This document shows, one piece after another, positions 36,360 to 44,774 of a stretch of DNA of 48,286 nt; positions within the stretch are counted from its first letter, which is position 1; the number at the start of each line of letters is the position of its first letter. This DNA is from an uncultured Labrenzia sp. (GTDB lineage Bacteria > Pseudomonadota > Alphaproteobacteria > Rhizobiales > Stappiaceae), in assembly GCA_937911395.1 (NCBI GenBank), contig CALDSI010000479.1:1-48286 (forward strand). Reading direction: 5' to 3'. Both the position numbers and the translations under genes were made by a program. The notes beneath the pieces were generated by a model. The model was not told the origin of the DNA. It ran no database searches and worked only from the letters and a program-made list of their open reading frames with translations.

Positions 36360-37673
36360 GCCGGAAATGATCACCTTAAACGTGGCGCCCTTGCCCGGCG
36401 CACTCTCCACATCGAGCCGCGCGCGATGACGGGTCAGAATGTGCTTGACGATCGCAAGGCCCAGACCGGTGCCTTTCATGGCCCGGCTGGAATCAACATC
36501 AACGCGGTAAAACCGTTCTGTAAGGCGCGGCAGGTGCTCCGGAGCGATTCCTTCTCCGTAGTCACGCACGGCAAGTTCCCACGCCGTCTCGCCCTCGCCT
36601 GTCTGTTTGGGGGTCAAGCTGATATCGACGACTTCGCCGGTGCTGCCGTATTTGAGCGCATTCTCGACCAGGTTTTCTGTTACCTGGATCAGTTCGTCCC
36701 GGTCGCCCGAAATCATCACCGGCTTCTCGGGGAGATCCAGCCGGATCGTCATTTTCATGTCACGGGCCAGCGGCCCAAGAGCGTCATTTGTGTGCCGGAC
36801 GATTTCGCAAAGATCGACTGAAGTTTGCGGGCGAACATGGGCACGCAGTTCGATGCGCGACAAGGACAAGATATCGTCGATCAACCGGCGCATACGCCCC
36901 GCCTGGTCCAGCATGATCGACAGGAACCGGTCACGTGCCTCAGCGTCGTCGCGAGCTGGCCCTTGCAAGGTCTCGACAAAACCGGTCAGCGATGCGAGTG
37001 GGGTGCGCAGTTCATGGCTGGCATTGGCCACGAAATCGGTCCGCATGCGCTCAAGTCGGCGGTTTTCCGTCTGGTCCTGGACCACGACAAGAACAAAAGC
37101 GGGCTTGCCGCTGCTCGCCGGTCCTTCCTGAGGACCCGGCTCGTGAATGGGTGCGATATAGGCCTCAAGCCAGGTTTCTGTTGGAACTTTCTCGATCCAA
37201 TTGATGCGCTCTGCAGTGCCGTTTGAACAGGCCCGATCAAACGCTTCCAAAAGCGATGGAGCCCGCAAGGAGAACGACAGCGGATCTCCCGGTTTCGCGC
37301 CGGGGTAAATCTCCATCGCCCGTGCGTTGACATACCGAGTGATGCCACGCGCATCTGCAACGAAGCACGGCGTCGGCAACGCATCGACCGTGACCTTCAT
37401 GTCCGTTCCCGGCCACATGCGCCGCATTCTGCGCTGCGCATTGATCTTCAGCCGTCGACTGGCGGAGTTGCGGGGAATTGAGAGCGTTGCTGCCAAAGTG
37501 GCCGAAAAACAGAGGAACCCCACCCACACAGGGATTTCATACACAACCACGAGACCAGTCAGAATGACCGCGCTGGCCAAGAGCGCCCACCGCGCATCCC
37601 TCAACCGGCGCCTCGGTGTTTCCACAGGCGAAATCTGAGGGCTGTCTTCAAAAGGCGGTTGAGACACGGTCAT
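36357..37673 (-). CDS. phoR: Phosphate regulon sensor kinase PhoR
   Basis: Membrane histidine kinase that phosphorylates PhoB when phosphate is scarce. It is 438 residues long with two adjacent hydrophobic segments (about 29-66) and almost no periplasmic loop. A PAS-like region (about 95-205, DALPTPCFVADARGITRYVNARAMEIYPG) follows, then the H-box NASHELRTPLASL (about 220) and the ATPase domain with NLVENALKYG, DYGEGIAPEHL and KGTGLGLAIVKH. ATG at 37673 lacks a strong ribosome site. It is upstream of the pst genes on the same strand, separated by a long structured spacer, so it probably has its own promoter. Confidence 0.94.
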   Translation of the reverse strand: MTVSQPPFEDSPQISPVETPRRRLRDARWALLASAVILTGLVVVYEIPVWVGFLCFSATLAATLSIPRNSASRRLKINAQRRMRRMWPGTDMKVTVDALPTPCFVADARGITRYVNARAMEIYPGAKPGDPLSFSLRAPSLLEAFDRACSNGTAERINWIEKVPTETWLEAYIAPIHEPGPQEGPASSGKPAFVLVVVQDQTENRRLERMRTDFVANASHELRTPLASLTGFVETLQGPARDDAEARDRFLSIMLDQAGRMRRLIDDILSLSRIELRAHVRPQTSVDLCEIVRHTNDALGPLARDMKMTIRLDLPEKPVMISGDRDELIQVTENLVENALKYGSTGEVVDISLTPKQTGEGETAWELAVRDYGEGIAPEHLPRLTERFYRVDVDSSRAMKGTGLGLAIVKHILTRHRARLDVESAPGKGATFKVIISG

Positions 37674-37834
37674 GGGCTTGCGGGTTTGAAACGAACTCTG
37701 GGTGTCCGCCGGTTATGGTTATTTCGACACCTCACCTTGCAGGTTAAAGTGTGAAGACATGAAAAGTGCACTCCGCCTAGCACAGAATGCATGTCAGCTA
37801 AACGACAGAATGGCGGCTTCCTGACGCAGGCGCA

Positions 37835-38356
37835 TCATTTCCGCTTCAGCGTTTTTGCCGCCTCAACAATGTTCTTCAAAATTCGTGGCCAGCCGTTCGA
37901 TTGCATCATAAGCTGCATATATTCGCCGCCTGCCTCGCCATGTCGCAGAAACTTGTTGTGTACGACCTCAATTCGCGTCACTTCTCCGGCCTCGCGAAAG
38001 TTGAGCATGACCCGGCTAGCTGCGGCTGGAGCAGCGATCAAACTGCCATCCTGCGCAACCTGCCAAGAAATCCGCATGTAGAGCGGTTCTTCTATCGAGA
38101 GAACGGTGCCCCAGATGCACCGCTGGCCCTTGTCGTCGATCTGGTAACAGGCGCCGCCAGCAAAGGGTTCTATGCGGACATCAAGGTCACCGCCGGGCGC
38201 CTCGCTCAAGGGCGGGTACCACCAAAGCTCCGGATGGTCGACAACCAGTTTGAACGCATCAAGCCGCGCGAGCGGGATTACGCTCTCAAACCGGCATTCG
38301 AATTCCGATGCCGCTTGGCTCGTCATGGCAGCGTTGTTTTCGACATCTTGTTTCAT
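37835..38356 (-). CDS. SRPBCC (START/AHSA1-like) domain protein
   Basis: Cytosolic hydrophobic-pocket protein of about 173 residues. The helix-grip pattern is visible: ECRFESVIPLARLDAFKLVVDHPELWWYPPLSE, then alternating strands (DLDVRIEPFAGGACYQID; CIWGTVLSIEEPLYMRISW), and a long C-terminal helix (EAGGEYMQLMMQSNGWPRILKNIVEAAKTLKR). W-P-P-L-S-E-type segments are common in AHSA1 relatives. The start is uncertain between TTG 38368, ATG 38356 and ATG 38326; none has a good ribosome site, and 38356 is a compromise. It is divergent from the MBL hydrolase gene. The ligand is unknown. Confidence 0.75.
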   Translation of the reverse strand: MKQDVENNAAMTSQAASEFECRFESVIPLARLDAFKLVVDHPELWWYPPLSEAPGGDLDVRIEPFAGGACYQIDDKGQRCIWGTVLSIEEPLYMRISWQVAQDGSLIAAPAAASRVMLNFREAGEVTRIEVVHNKFLRHGEAGGEYMQLMMQSNGWPRILKNIVEAAKTLKRK

Positions 38357-38468
38357 CAGGTTTGACAAGATCCCATGTTTTGGGCTCGATGCTTCATCAT
38401 ATGGCCGTTATCCGATTCAAACGTCAATTGCGTGACGTCCGGTCCCATCCTTCAGGAAACATCTTAGC

Positions 38469-39371
38469 ATGAAACATGACCGATCCTTCGATCCGCGCTA
38501 TGGGGAACGCGTGGAGCTCCTGCCCGGCCTTTGCCGCGTGACAGCAAGAAACCCGGGCCCGTTCACTTTTCATGGCACGAACAGCTACATTCTGGGCCAG
38601 AAGCACTTGGTTGTCGTAGATCCGGGCCCGGCGGACGAAGAACATGTAAACACCTTGCTGTCGCTGACGGATGGCGCACAGATTGAGGCTATCCTGGTCA
38701 CGCACACACATGTGGACCACTCGCCTGCGGCCCGGATACTTCAAGATCGCTCAGGCGCAAAGATCATCGGATGCGCGCCGCACCATGCGGCCCGCGCGCT
38801 CATGGAAGGTGAGGTCAATCCACTAGATGCCAGCGGGGACAAAGACTACGCGCCGGATCAGGAGTATCAGGATGGCGATGTTTTTGAAGCAGCAGGCATC
38901 ACGTTTGAAGCCATCGCCACACCAGGTCATACCGCCAATCACATGTGTTTTGCCCTCCTTGGCGAAGACGTGCTGATCAGCGGGGATCATGTCATGGCTT
39001 GGTCCACATCCATCGTCGCTGCCCCGGACGGTTCCATGCGCGACTACATGGCTTCCATCGAAAAGCTGCTTGCGCGCTCCGAGACAACCTATCTGCCAGG
39101 GCATGGTGGCCTTGTTTCCAATGCGCTCACATATGTTGACCAACTGAAACAGCACAGATTGTCCCGCGAGGCATCAATCCTGAATGAACTCGGCACGAAG
39201 CCACGCAGCATTCCGGAAATCGTTGCCAAACTCTACGCCGATGTGGATCCCAAACTGCATGGCGCGGCAGGGCTGTCCGTGTTTGCGCATTTGGAGGATT
39301 TGACCGAACGCGGTCAAACAACAGCAGACCCAAGTTTGGCTCTGGACGCGACGTTCCGGCTGACCGCGTAA
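38469..39371 (+). CDS. MBL-fold metallo-hydrolase, LACTB2-like
   Basis: Two-metal hydrolase of 300 residues. Metal ligands are visible in THTHVDHSPA (about 78-87), ATPGHTANHM (about 150) and SGDHVMAW (about 170), with LPGHGG (about 205) supplying a further histidine. A C-terminal winged-helix-like domain (about 225-290, LSREASILNELGTKPRSIPEIVAKLYADV) matches the LACTB2/Rv-type hydrolases thought to act on RNA or on thioesters. ATG at 38469 follows AGGAAAC. Its 3' end faces the DUF1499 gene with 10 bases between. Confidence 0.88.
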   Translation: MKHDRSFDPRYGERVELLPGLCRVTARNPGPFTFHGTNSYILGQKHLVVVDPGPADEEHVNTLLSLTDGAQIEAILVTHTHVDHSPAARILQDRSGAKIIGCAPHHAARALMEGEVNPLDASGDKDYAPDQEYQDGDVFEAAGITFEAIATPGHTANHMCFALLGEDVLISGDHVMAWSTSIVAAPDGSMRDYMASIEKLLARSETTYLPGHGGLVSNALTYVDQLKQHRLSREASILNELGTKPRSIPEIVAKLYADVDPKLHGAAGLSVFAHLEDLTERGQTTADPSLALDATFRLTA

Positions 39372-39381
39372 CGGATGGAAA

Positions 39382-40368
39382 TCAGCCTTCGAGATCATCC
39401 AGCTCGAAGGCATCGACAGAGAGCCCTTCATCATCCTCAAAGTAGGGTTTGAAGCTCGGCAGCGGGATGGTTTCCCGATCACGTTCAAAAACTTCCAGAG
39501 GGGCGTCCTCCTGAAGGTCGGCCTCTTCAACTGCCAGACGCTCCAGATCGCCGTAGGTTTCAAGGAGTACCCGGTCGACTTCATCCATGAGCCCTCGGAT
39601 GACATCCGCATTGCCCGAAAACTCACGTAAAGGCGACTGGGATCTGGAGCGGACGTCCAAAAGCGCACCAACAGAATCTGGGCGGACCCTCAGTGCAATA
39701 TCATGCTTAAGGCCCAGCAACTGGGTGGTTTCCTCGGCCCATAACGCGGTGGGCGCATCCAAGAGGTCGGGCGGAAGTTCGTCAACAACCCGCCAGTTCA
39801 GCTCATCAACCGCCTTCTTTGCAGCCGCGTGCAATTCGCCCGGAGTTATCCGGTAGCGCCGTGGAACAATGTCCGGGTAGAGCTCCAATTGAAGCTCCGC
39901 AGCTGACCTCTCAGTGCGCATGGCCTCCTGGTATTGGGTCCAGGCCGTGTTCCGGACATGCGACGCCATCCAGACCAAAACAGCCTGATCCGAGTGTGGC
40001 AGAGCTTCAACCAGCAACGGTGGTTCGTCCGGATCAGTCGTCACATCGGTGAGCTCCGGATCCACAATTAAAAGTCCCAGAACGGCCGCAGGCGCACACA
40101 GCGCGACGGCCCCCAACATGACACCGAGTATGGAAGATCCGATGCCGCCGCCGCCACGGCCCCAAATCCGGACAAATGCGATCAGCCCGCACAGCATGGC
40201 CGTGACAGCCAAAACGGCTGCCACAGAGAGGGACAAAACGAATGTATCGGGTGTCAGAAGGTCAAAACGCTGCGTCACCAAGGTGACCAAAGCCAGCGCG
40301 AACGCAAGCGCCCCGAGAGTGCGGCTGGCTGGTGCAGCTTTTGACCTGTGAGCCGGGTATTGCTTCAT
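39382..40368 (-). CDS. DUF1499 membrane-anchored protein
   Basis: Protein of unknown function, 328 residues. Three hydrophobic segments fill the first 105 residues (ALAFALALVTLVTQ; FVLSLSVAAVLAVTAMLCGLIAFV; ILGVMLGAVALCAPAAVLGLLIV). The rest is a soluble domain matching the DUF1499 pattern (IALRVRPDSVGALLDVRSRSQSPLREFSGNADVIRGLMDEVDRVL, about 225-270) and a highly acidic tail (YFEDDEGLSVDAFELDDLEG). DUF1499 proteins are widespread in alphaproteobacteria and uncharacterised. ATG at 40368 follows AAGGTCAG. Confidence 0.82.
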   Translation of the reverse strand: MKQYPAHRSKAAPASRTLGALAFALALVTLVTQRFDLLTPDTFVLSLSVAAVLAVTAMLCGLIAFVRIWGRGGGGIGSSILGVMLGAVALCAPAAVLGLLIVDPELTDVTTDPDEPPLLVEALPHSDQAVLVWMASHVRNTAWTQYQEAMRTERSAAELQLELYPDIVPRRYRITPGELHAAAKKAVDELNWRVVDELPPDLLDAPTALWAEETTQLLGLKHDIALRVRPDSVGALLDVRSRSQSPLREFSGNADVIRGLMDEVDRVLLETYGDLERLAVEEADLQEDAPLEVFERDRETIPLPSFKPYFEDDEGLSVDAFELDDLEG

Positions 40369-40745
40369 CTGACCTTGCGTTCAGTTTCCAATCGTCTGTT
40401 TAGCATTCCTGACCGTGCCGGCATAGCGGGCATGTGCCTGATGTCCCCGGCAATACATCGATCTCCGGCCTGAATTACTTCGCAACCATTGCGCTCACCC
40501 GGTTCGTTAAGAAAGCCTTACCGCAATTGTTCACGTTTGAACCAAGTTGGTAACAACCTGACATCCTTTTTGAGTAGCCGAACACGGAACGTCGGGGCAT
40601 CCTACGTTTATCCGGGTAAGAAAGTGCGAAAAATGGACAAAATGTCATGTAAGCGCCTTATTCCGGCACCACATCACCGGTCGCGGATCGAAACACTCAT
40701 AGGCCGCGTCCATTAGAAACTGAGACAGAAAGACGGAACGGAACA
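40369..40745. other. Long non-coding spacer with a CtrA-like site
   Basis: This 377-base spacer lies before a small ORF. TTAA-N7-TTAC at 40507-40521 matches seven of eight bases of the CtrA consensus. No recognisable gene is present; a 27-codon frame at 40633 has no support. The spacer could hold the promoter of the small ORF. Confidence 0.4.
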
Positions 40746-40889
40746 ATGTCTGATCAAACTGCCCGCCCTGCACAAACCGCACAGGCTGGAGCAAAGCTTG
40801 AAAGCCTTTACAAGCCAGTCGGCATCGCAGCCCTAAACGCTGCAGCATTGTGCTTGCGTCCGTTCTCAAAAAAGACCTCCGGAAAATAA
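40746..40889 (+). CDS. Small protein of 47 residues, unknown function
   Basis: A short frame, too short for most gene finders. ATG at 40746, with GGAACGGAACA just before it, leads to a 47-residue product. A polar, alanine/glutamine-rich start (SDQTARPAQTAQAGAKLES) is followed by YKPVGIAALNAAALCLR, a likely amphipathic helix, and a basic end (PFSKKTSGK). The length, codon pattern and sensible composition suggest a real gene; the family was not recognised. The following bases contain CCTCCG...CGGAGG, a possible weak hairpin (40877-40914), and 40890-41137 otherwise shows nothing. Confidence 0.5.
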   Translation: MSDQTARPAQTAQAGAKLESLYKPVGIAALNAAALCLRPFSKKTSGK

Positions 40890-41137
40890 TCCGGCAGGCG
40901 TAATCGGAGGCGATCAGGCATCGCATTCTGGTTTCAAAACAAACGACATACCATCAATGCCATTTGCATGCGCAGCAACAGTGCGTGCAAGCCGTCACCG
41001 TTTGGATGATCAGTCAACGATGCCTGTTGGTTTGGGTATGTTATTGAAATAGCCGCAATAGTGGTTGCGTGCGCCCAGTTATTTTGGGCAAGCTCACGAT
41101 TGTCGATTGCATTGCAATCTGGGTGGAGCTTGTCCGA

Positions 41138-42112
41138 ATGATCATTGCCTATTGCCCGTCAGTGAATGGCCTGGAACGCATCGAGCTTGCCGATGACGCC
41201 CCCTTGCCATCAACCTCCGTGTGGATTGACCTGATCAGTCCAACGCAAGAAGAGCGGACCAAGGCAGAGCGGTTGATGGGTGCCGAAATCCCGAACCGGG
41301 ACGAAATCACCTCGATCGAAACGTCCGAGCGCTTCTACCTGGAACCTGGCGCGGTCGTAATGACAGCACAGATGCCGACCGTGTCCCATACATTGGATCC
41401 AATCAGATCGTCCGTGACCTTTGTGCTGAATGCAAAACGCCTAGTGACCGTTCGATACGGCGAGCCGAAATCCCTGGCGCTTTTGGCCCGAAAGGTGCAA
41501 TCGGACGCGACAATCGCACATCTTGGACCTGCGATCATGTTCGCGCTGTTGGACATCATCGTCGACCGCTGCGCCGACGAAATGGAAACCGCATCTGCCT
41601 GTTATGACGACCTTGCACTGAAGGTCTTCGGCGACGGCCTCAACACACGGAAAACCGCCAGCTACAAGGACGCTATCAAGGAACTGGGACGGATTGGCTT
41701 GAGAGTTGCCAAGATGCACGATGTGTGCGCCGGACTGGCAAGGATGGTGCTTTACATGTCCACGCATGCAAAGCGCTTCAACCTGAGCGACGATCAACTG
41801 ACCGACTGCAAAATGTATGGGCGGGACATCCATTCCATCAAGGAACACGGCGATGCGCTCGACAACAAACTCACGTTTCTTCTGGATGCAACTGTTGGCC
41901 TCGTCTCAATGGAGCAAAACCAGATCGCGAAAATCTTTACGGTTTTGGGGCTGATTTTCTTACCTCCGACGCTGATTGCGTCGATCTACGGCATGAATTT
42001 CGTCAATATGCCGGAGCTCCAATGGCAAATGGGGTTCCTGTTTGCCATTGGTCTGATGGTCATCTCCGTCGGAGTGACCTTCTTCCTTTTCCGCTGGCTC
42101 CGGCTGCTTTGA
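41138..42112 (+). CDS. corA: CorA-family divalent metal ion transporter
   Basis: Pentameric inner-membrane Mg2+ (or Co2+/Ni2+) channel. It is 324 residues long from ATG at 41138, where GGAG lies 9 bases upstream; the frame opening at 41069 adds 23 unrelated residues. The long cytoplasmic funnel domain (1 to about 260) ends in the stalk helix, then TM1 (IFTVLGLIFLPPTLIASI), the signature YGMNF (about 287-291) and TM2 (GFLFAIGLMVISVGVTFFLFRWLRLL). It carries a basic C-terminus, as usual. Nine bases after its stop the MITE-like element begins, so corA may have lost or acquired its terminator there. Confidence 0.93.
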   Translation: MIIAYCPSVNGLERIELADDAPLPSTSVWIDLISPTQEERTKAERLMGAEIPNRDEITSIETSERFYLEPGAVVMTAQMPTVSHTLDPIRSSVTFVLNAKRLVTVRYGEPKSLALLARKVQSDATIAHLGPAIMFALLDIIVDRCADEMETASACYDDLALKVFGDGLNTRKTASYKDAIKELGRIGLRVAKMHDVCAGLARMVLYMSTHAKRFNLSDDQLTDCKMYGRDIHSIKEHGDALDNKLTFLLDATVGLVSMEQNQIAKIFTVLGLIFLPPTLIASIYGMNFVNMPELQWQMGFLFAIGLMVISVGVTFFLFRWLRLL

Positions 42113-42121
42113 GCTGGCTTA

Positions 42122-42387
42122 GGCCGTGTGGACGAATTGGAGATGCATTTCGCCGGGATTTGCATCGTTCAAGATCAAGGAAATCCGGTGAAGGTGATGC
42201 TTGCGCATCATCAAGACGGATTTGCGCTGGAATTGAGCAATGCAAACACGGCCCAAAGGGTGAGACAAGTGCCGGCGATCTGGCACCGCCGGTCCCTTGA
42301 CCGTATATCGATACGCTCTGCAGGACCGTCGCCGCCATATCTTGGCACTTGTCTCACGAAATACGTCTCCAATTCGTCCACACGGCC
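42122..42387. mobile_element. MITE-like element with 31-base terminal inverted repeats
   Basis: A 266-base element bounded by inverted repeats that begin GGCCGTGTGGACGAATTGG. The first 22 bases are identical and 31 bases match with 2 differences (left arm 42122-42152, right arm 42357-42387). TA directly flanks both ends (42120-42121 and 42388-42389), fitting a target-site duplication. An inner perfect 14-base inverted repeat (42260-42273 and 42344-42357) makes the RNA fold strongly. No transposase is encoded; frames inside are shadows. The TA target fits IS630/Tc1-like or some IS5-group families, so it is probably a non-autonomous derivative. The element supplies the G of the pdxH stop codon. 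Confidence 0.75.
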
Positions 42388-43022
42388 TAGGGATAAAGGC
42401 GCTCTTTGCTCCACGGCTCGGACGGGCTGGGCCGGGTGAACTTTACACGGTCATGAAGCCGGAAGGGCCGGTCCGCCCAAAACTCAATCTCACTTGGGAT
42501 CAAGCGCAGACCTGACCAATGCTCGGGGCGCGGTATATCGCCAATACCAAACTTCGCCGTGTACTTGGCCACTTCCTTTTCCAGCGCAAAGCGGCTTTCC
42601 AAGGGGCGGGACTGGCGTGAAGCCCAAGCCCCAATACGGCTGCCGCGCGGACGGGATTGGTAGTACTCATCTGCCTCTTCTGCCGAGACCTGAACAATGT
42701 CGCCCCGGATACGGATTTGCCGCCGCAGCGACTTCCAATGGAAACACATGGCCGCCTTTCCAGCTGACAACAGCTCGCGGCCCTTGGCACTTTCCAGGTT
42801 TGTGTAGAAAACAAACCCGGTTTCATCAAAGCCCTTCAGGAGAACCATCCGCACATTTGGCAATCCGTCCGGATCAACTGTCGAAAGCGCCAAAGCATTC
42901 GGATCGTTGGGTTCGGTCGTTTTGGCTTCCTCAAGCCATTCATCAAACAGCTCAAATGGTTTCTCTGCCTCAACAAAGTCACCTTTTGTTAACTCTTCAT
43001 GGGGATTCTTGAGGTCTGTCAT
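42387..43022 (-). CDS. pdxH: Pyridoxine/pyridoxamine 5'-phosphate oxidase
   Basis: FMN enzyme that makes pyridoxal 5'-phosphate from its pyridoxine or pyridoxamine form. The product is 211 residues. FMN and substrate motifs include [24 protein letters not shown] (about 58-81), [28 protein letters not shown] (about 120-140) and the C-terminal IPSEIEFW...[10 protein letters not shown] with KERLYP. ATG at 43022 after AGGG is chosen; the frame opening at 43175 adds 51 unrelated residues. Its TAG stop straddles the boundary of the MITE-like element. It is divergent from the lipoprotein gene. Confidence 0.96.
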   Translation of the reverse strand: MTDLKNPHEELTKGDFVEAEKPFELFDEWLEEAKTTEPNDPNALALSTVDPDGLPNVRMVLLKGFDETGFVFYTNLESAKGRELLSAGKAAMCFHWKSLRRQIRIRGDIVQVSAEEADEYYQSRPRGSRIGAWASRQSRPLESRFALEKEVAKYTAKFGIGDIPRPEHWSGLRLIPSEIEFWADRPFRLHDRVKFTRPSPSEPWSKERLYP

Positions 43023-43096
43023 TGGTACCCTGTCGAAGGATTCGATGGCCGGAGGAACGGCAAGAAGATGCCGACCTTGAGAAAGGCTATCAAGTG

Positions 43097-43588
43097 ATGC
43101 GCCGTATGCGTTCATATACTGCCAGACCCAACAAGATCCACCCCCTGAAAAGCCAATACGTGGTGGTGTGCGCACTTGTCATGGGGTTGACCTCGTCGGG
43201 GTGCAGCCAGGTCGGCATGCAGGTCGGCAACGATGACTTGAAAACACCGACCAATCTGACCGGATCCATTCCCTCTGCGGCTGATGAAGCCTACACTGAC
43301 CTCAGCGTTGAAGACCGGCAGTCAATTGCGAAAAACTTTGACACCCTGGACCAGGATCTGGCGAGCGGGGCGGGCCTGGAAGACTTGAAACTGCCGTGGC
43401 TGAACGGCATTAGCGGAAATTCTGGAACGATTTCCGAAATCAATCCGACTGCTTTTGCGCAGACCGGGTGCCTTGGTTTTAAAACCACTGCCAATACCAT
43501 CAGCGGTATCAAACTCTACTCCGGCACGGCTTGCCGGGATATCACGCAGAAGTTTGCCGTCACAGCACTTACAGTCGCGGACGCTTGA
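43097..43588 (+). CDS. RT0821/Lpp0805-family surface lipoprotein
   Basis: Probable outer-membrane lipoprotein of 163 residues. The signal peptide has a basic start ([19 protein letters not shown]), a hydrophobic core ([11 protein letters not shown]) and TSSGC, an imperfect lipobox whose cysteine would be lipidated. The mature part ends in the family pattern [16 protein letters not shown]...[23 protein letters not shown], with paired cysteines. ATG at 43097 fits the signal peptide; the frame opening at 43022 is over the pdxH start. It lies beside pdxH and dnaJ, as often in Rhizobiales. The role is unknown. Confidence 0.75.
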   Translation: MRRMRSYTARPNKIHPLKSQYVVVCALVMGLTSSGCSQVGMQVGNDDLKTPTNLTGSIPSAADEAYTDLSVEDRQSIAKNFDTLDQDLASGAGLEDLKLPWLNGISGNSGTISEINPTAFAQTGCLGFKTTANTISGIKLYSGTACRDITQKFAVTALTVADA

Positions 43589-43654
43589 ACAACGGAAAAT
43601 TCGCTGTAAAAGAACCGAGGGTCCACCGTCGGCGCTCTGGAATTTTTTCCTATC

Positions 43655-43676
43655 CGTTACGATATCTAAGGTAACG
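43655..43676. promoter_or_regulatory. Inverted repeat upstream of the dnaJ-like gene
   Basis: CGTTAC-N10-GTAACG, a perfect 6-base inverted repeat in the 186-base gap between the lipoprotein and the co-chaperone genes, about 100 bases before the latter. It may be an operator. A T-rich run precedes it (43643-43648) but there is no clear stem before it. Confidence 0.3.
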
Positions 43677-43774
43677 ATGGTCGGACAACGATATGCGGGC
43701 AGTGCCTTAATGACGGGCATCAAGACCGGTACAAGCGGTCCAGACCGGCAATCTTGTGAACACTGGTGAGACGA

Positions 43775-44770
43775 ATGCGGGATCCCTACAGCGTTCTCGG
43801 GGTGGCGAAATCCGCCAGCGAGGGCGACATCAAAAAGGCCTTTCGGCAATTGGCCAAAAAATACCACCCGGATCAGAACAAGGACGATCCGGGGTCACAG
43901 CAGCGCTTTTCCGAAGTAAACCAAGCCTATGAAATCATCGGCGACAAGGACAAGCGGGCCCAGTTTGATCGCGGCGAAATTGATGCCGAGGGCAAGCAGA
44001 AATTCCAGTCGCGTGGTTTTGACGGCTTTTCCGGATTTGAAGACTTTGGTGCAGCCGGTGGCTCCCGTGGGTTCCGGTCCTCTGGCGGAGCTGCGGGCGG
44101 CGGCGGGTTCGATGACATCCTGAATGACATTTTGGGTGGTTTTGGCGGCCGTGGTGGCGCGCGCGGAAGTGCGGGCCCAGGTGCCAGCGGGTTTGCAGGT
44201 GCGGGCGGCGCCAAGGCACGCCGGCCCTCCCCCTCCAAAGGCGCGAATGCAGATCTGATAGCCGCCGTGTCGCTGGAGGATATTCTCAACTCCGGCAAGG
44301 CTCAGGTTACGCTCCCGAGCGGTAAAACCGTCAACGTCACACTTCCCAAAGGCGTCGTTGAGGGCGAAAAGATCCGGTTGAAGGGTCAGGGTCATCCGGG
44401 CGATCAAGGTGGTCCTGCAGGTGATGCCCTGATTGAAGTCCGCTTCAAGACGCACAAGCTGTTTGATGTCAAAGGCTCCGATCTTCATCTGGATTTACCG
44501 ATCACGCTCTATGAGGCGATCCTCGGCGCTAAGATCCGGACACCGACACTGACCGGTGCTGTCAATCTAACCGTTCCGGAAAACACCTCCAGCGGCAAGA
44601 CTATGCGGCTCAAGGGCAAGGGCTTGCCAACTAAAAACGGTGGTCACGGCGACCTCCTGGTCAAGATCCAGATCATGCTGCCGCCACATGGCGATGATGA
44701 GCTGGACACCTTGATGAAGGCATGGCGCGAAATCACTCCGTACCGGGTTCGCGGTCCTGAATTCGACTAG
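43775..44770 (+). CDS. DnaJ-type co-chaperone, CbpA-like
   Basis: Hsp40 partner of DnaK, 331 residues. The J domain covers residues 1-66 with HPD in KKYHPDQNKDDPG. A long glycine/phenylalanine-rich region follows (about 75-145, GFSGFEDFGAAGGSRGF; GGFGGRGG), then two C-terminal beta domains (about 155-325: LPSGKTVNVTLPKGVVEGEKIRLKGQGHPG; LPITLYEAILGAKI). There is no cysteine-rich zinc region, so it is type II rather than true DnaJ. The ATG at 43775 is preferred over GTG at 43766. It is convergent with the DMT transporter with 4 bases between stops. Confidence 0.92.
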   Translation: MRDPYSVLGVAKSASEGDIKKAFRQLAKKYHPDQNKDDPGSQQRFSEVNQAYEIIGDKDKRAQFDRGEIDAEGKQKFQSRGFDGFSGFEDFGAAGGSRGFRSSGGAAGGGGFDDILNDILGGFGGRGGARGSAGPGASGFAGAGGAKARRPSPSKGANADLIAAVSLEDILNSGKAQVTLPSGKTVNVTLPKGVVEGEKIRLKGQGHPGDQGGPAGDALIEVRFKTHKLFDVKGSDLHLDLPITLYEAILGAKIRTPTLTGAVNLTVPENTSSGKTMRLKGKGLPTKNGGHGDLLVKIQIMLPPHGDDELDTLMKAWREITPYRVRGPEFD

Positions 44771-44774
44771 GACC

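Noticed and set aside
40633-40716. 27-codon frame upstream of the small ORF
   Set aside because: No ribosome site or conserved-looking composition.
42128-42439. 103-codon frame within the MITE-like element as a real gene
   Set aside because: It runs through the inverted repeats and into the antisense of pdxH, with no domain.
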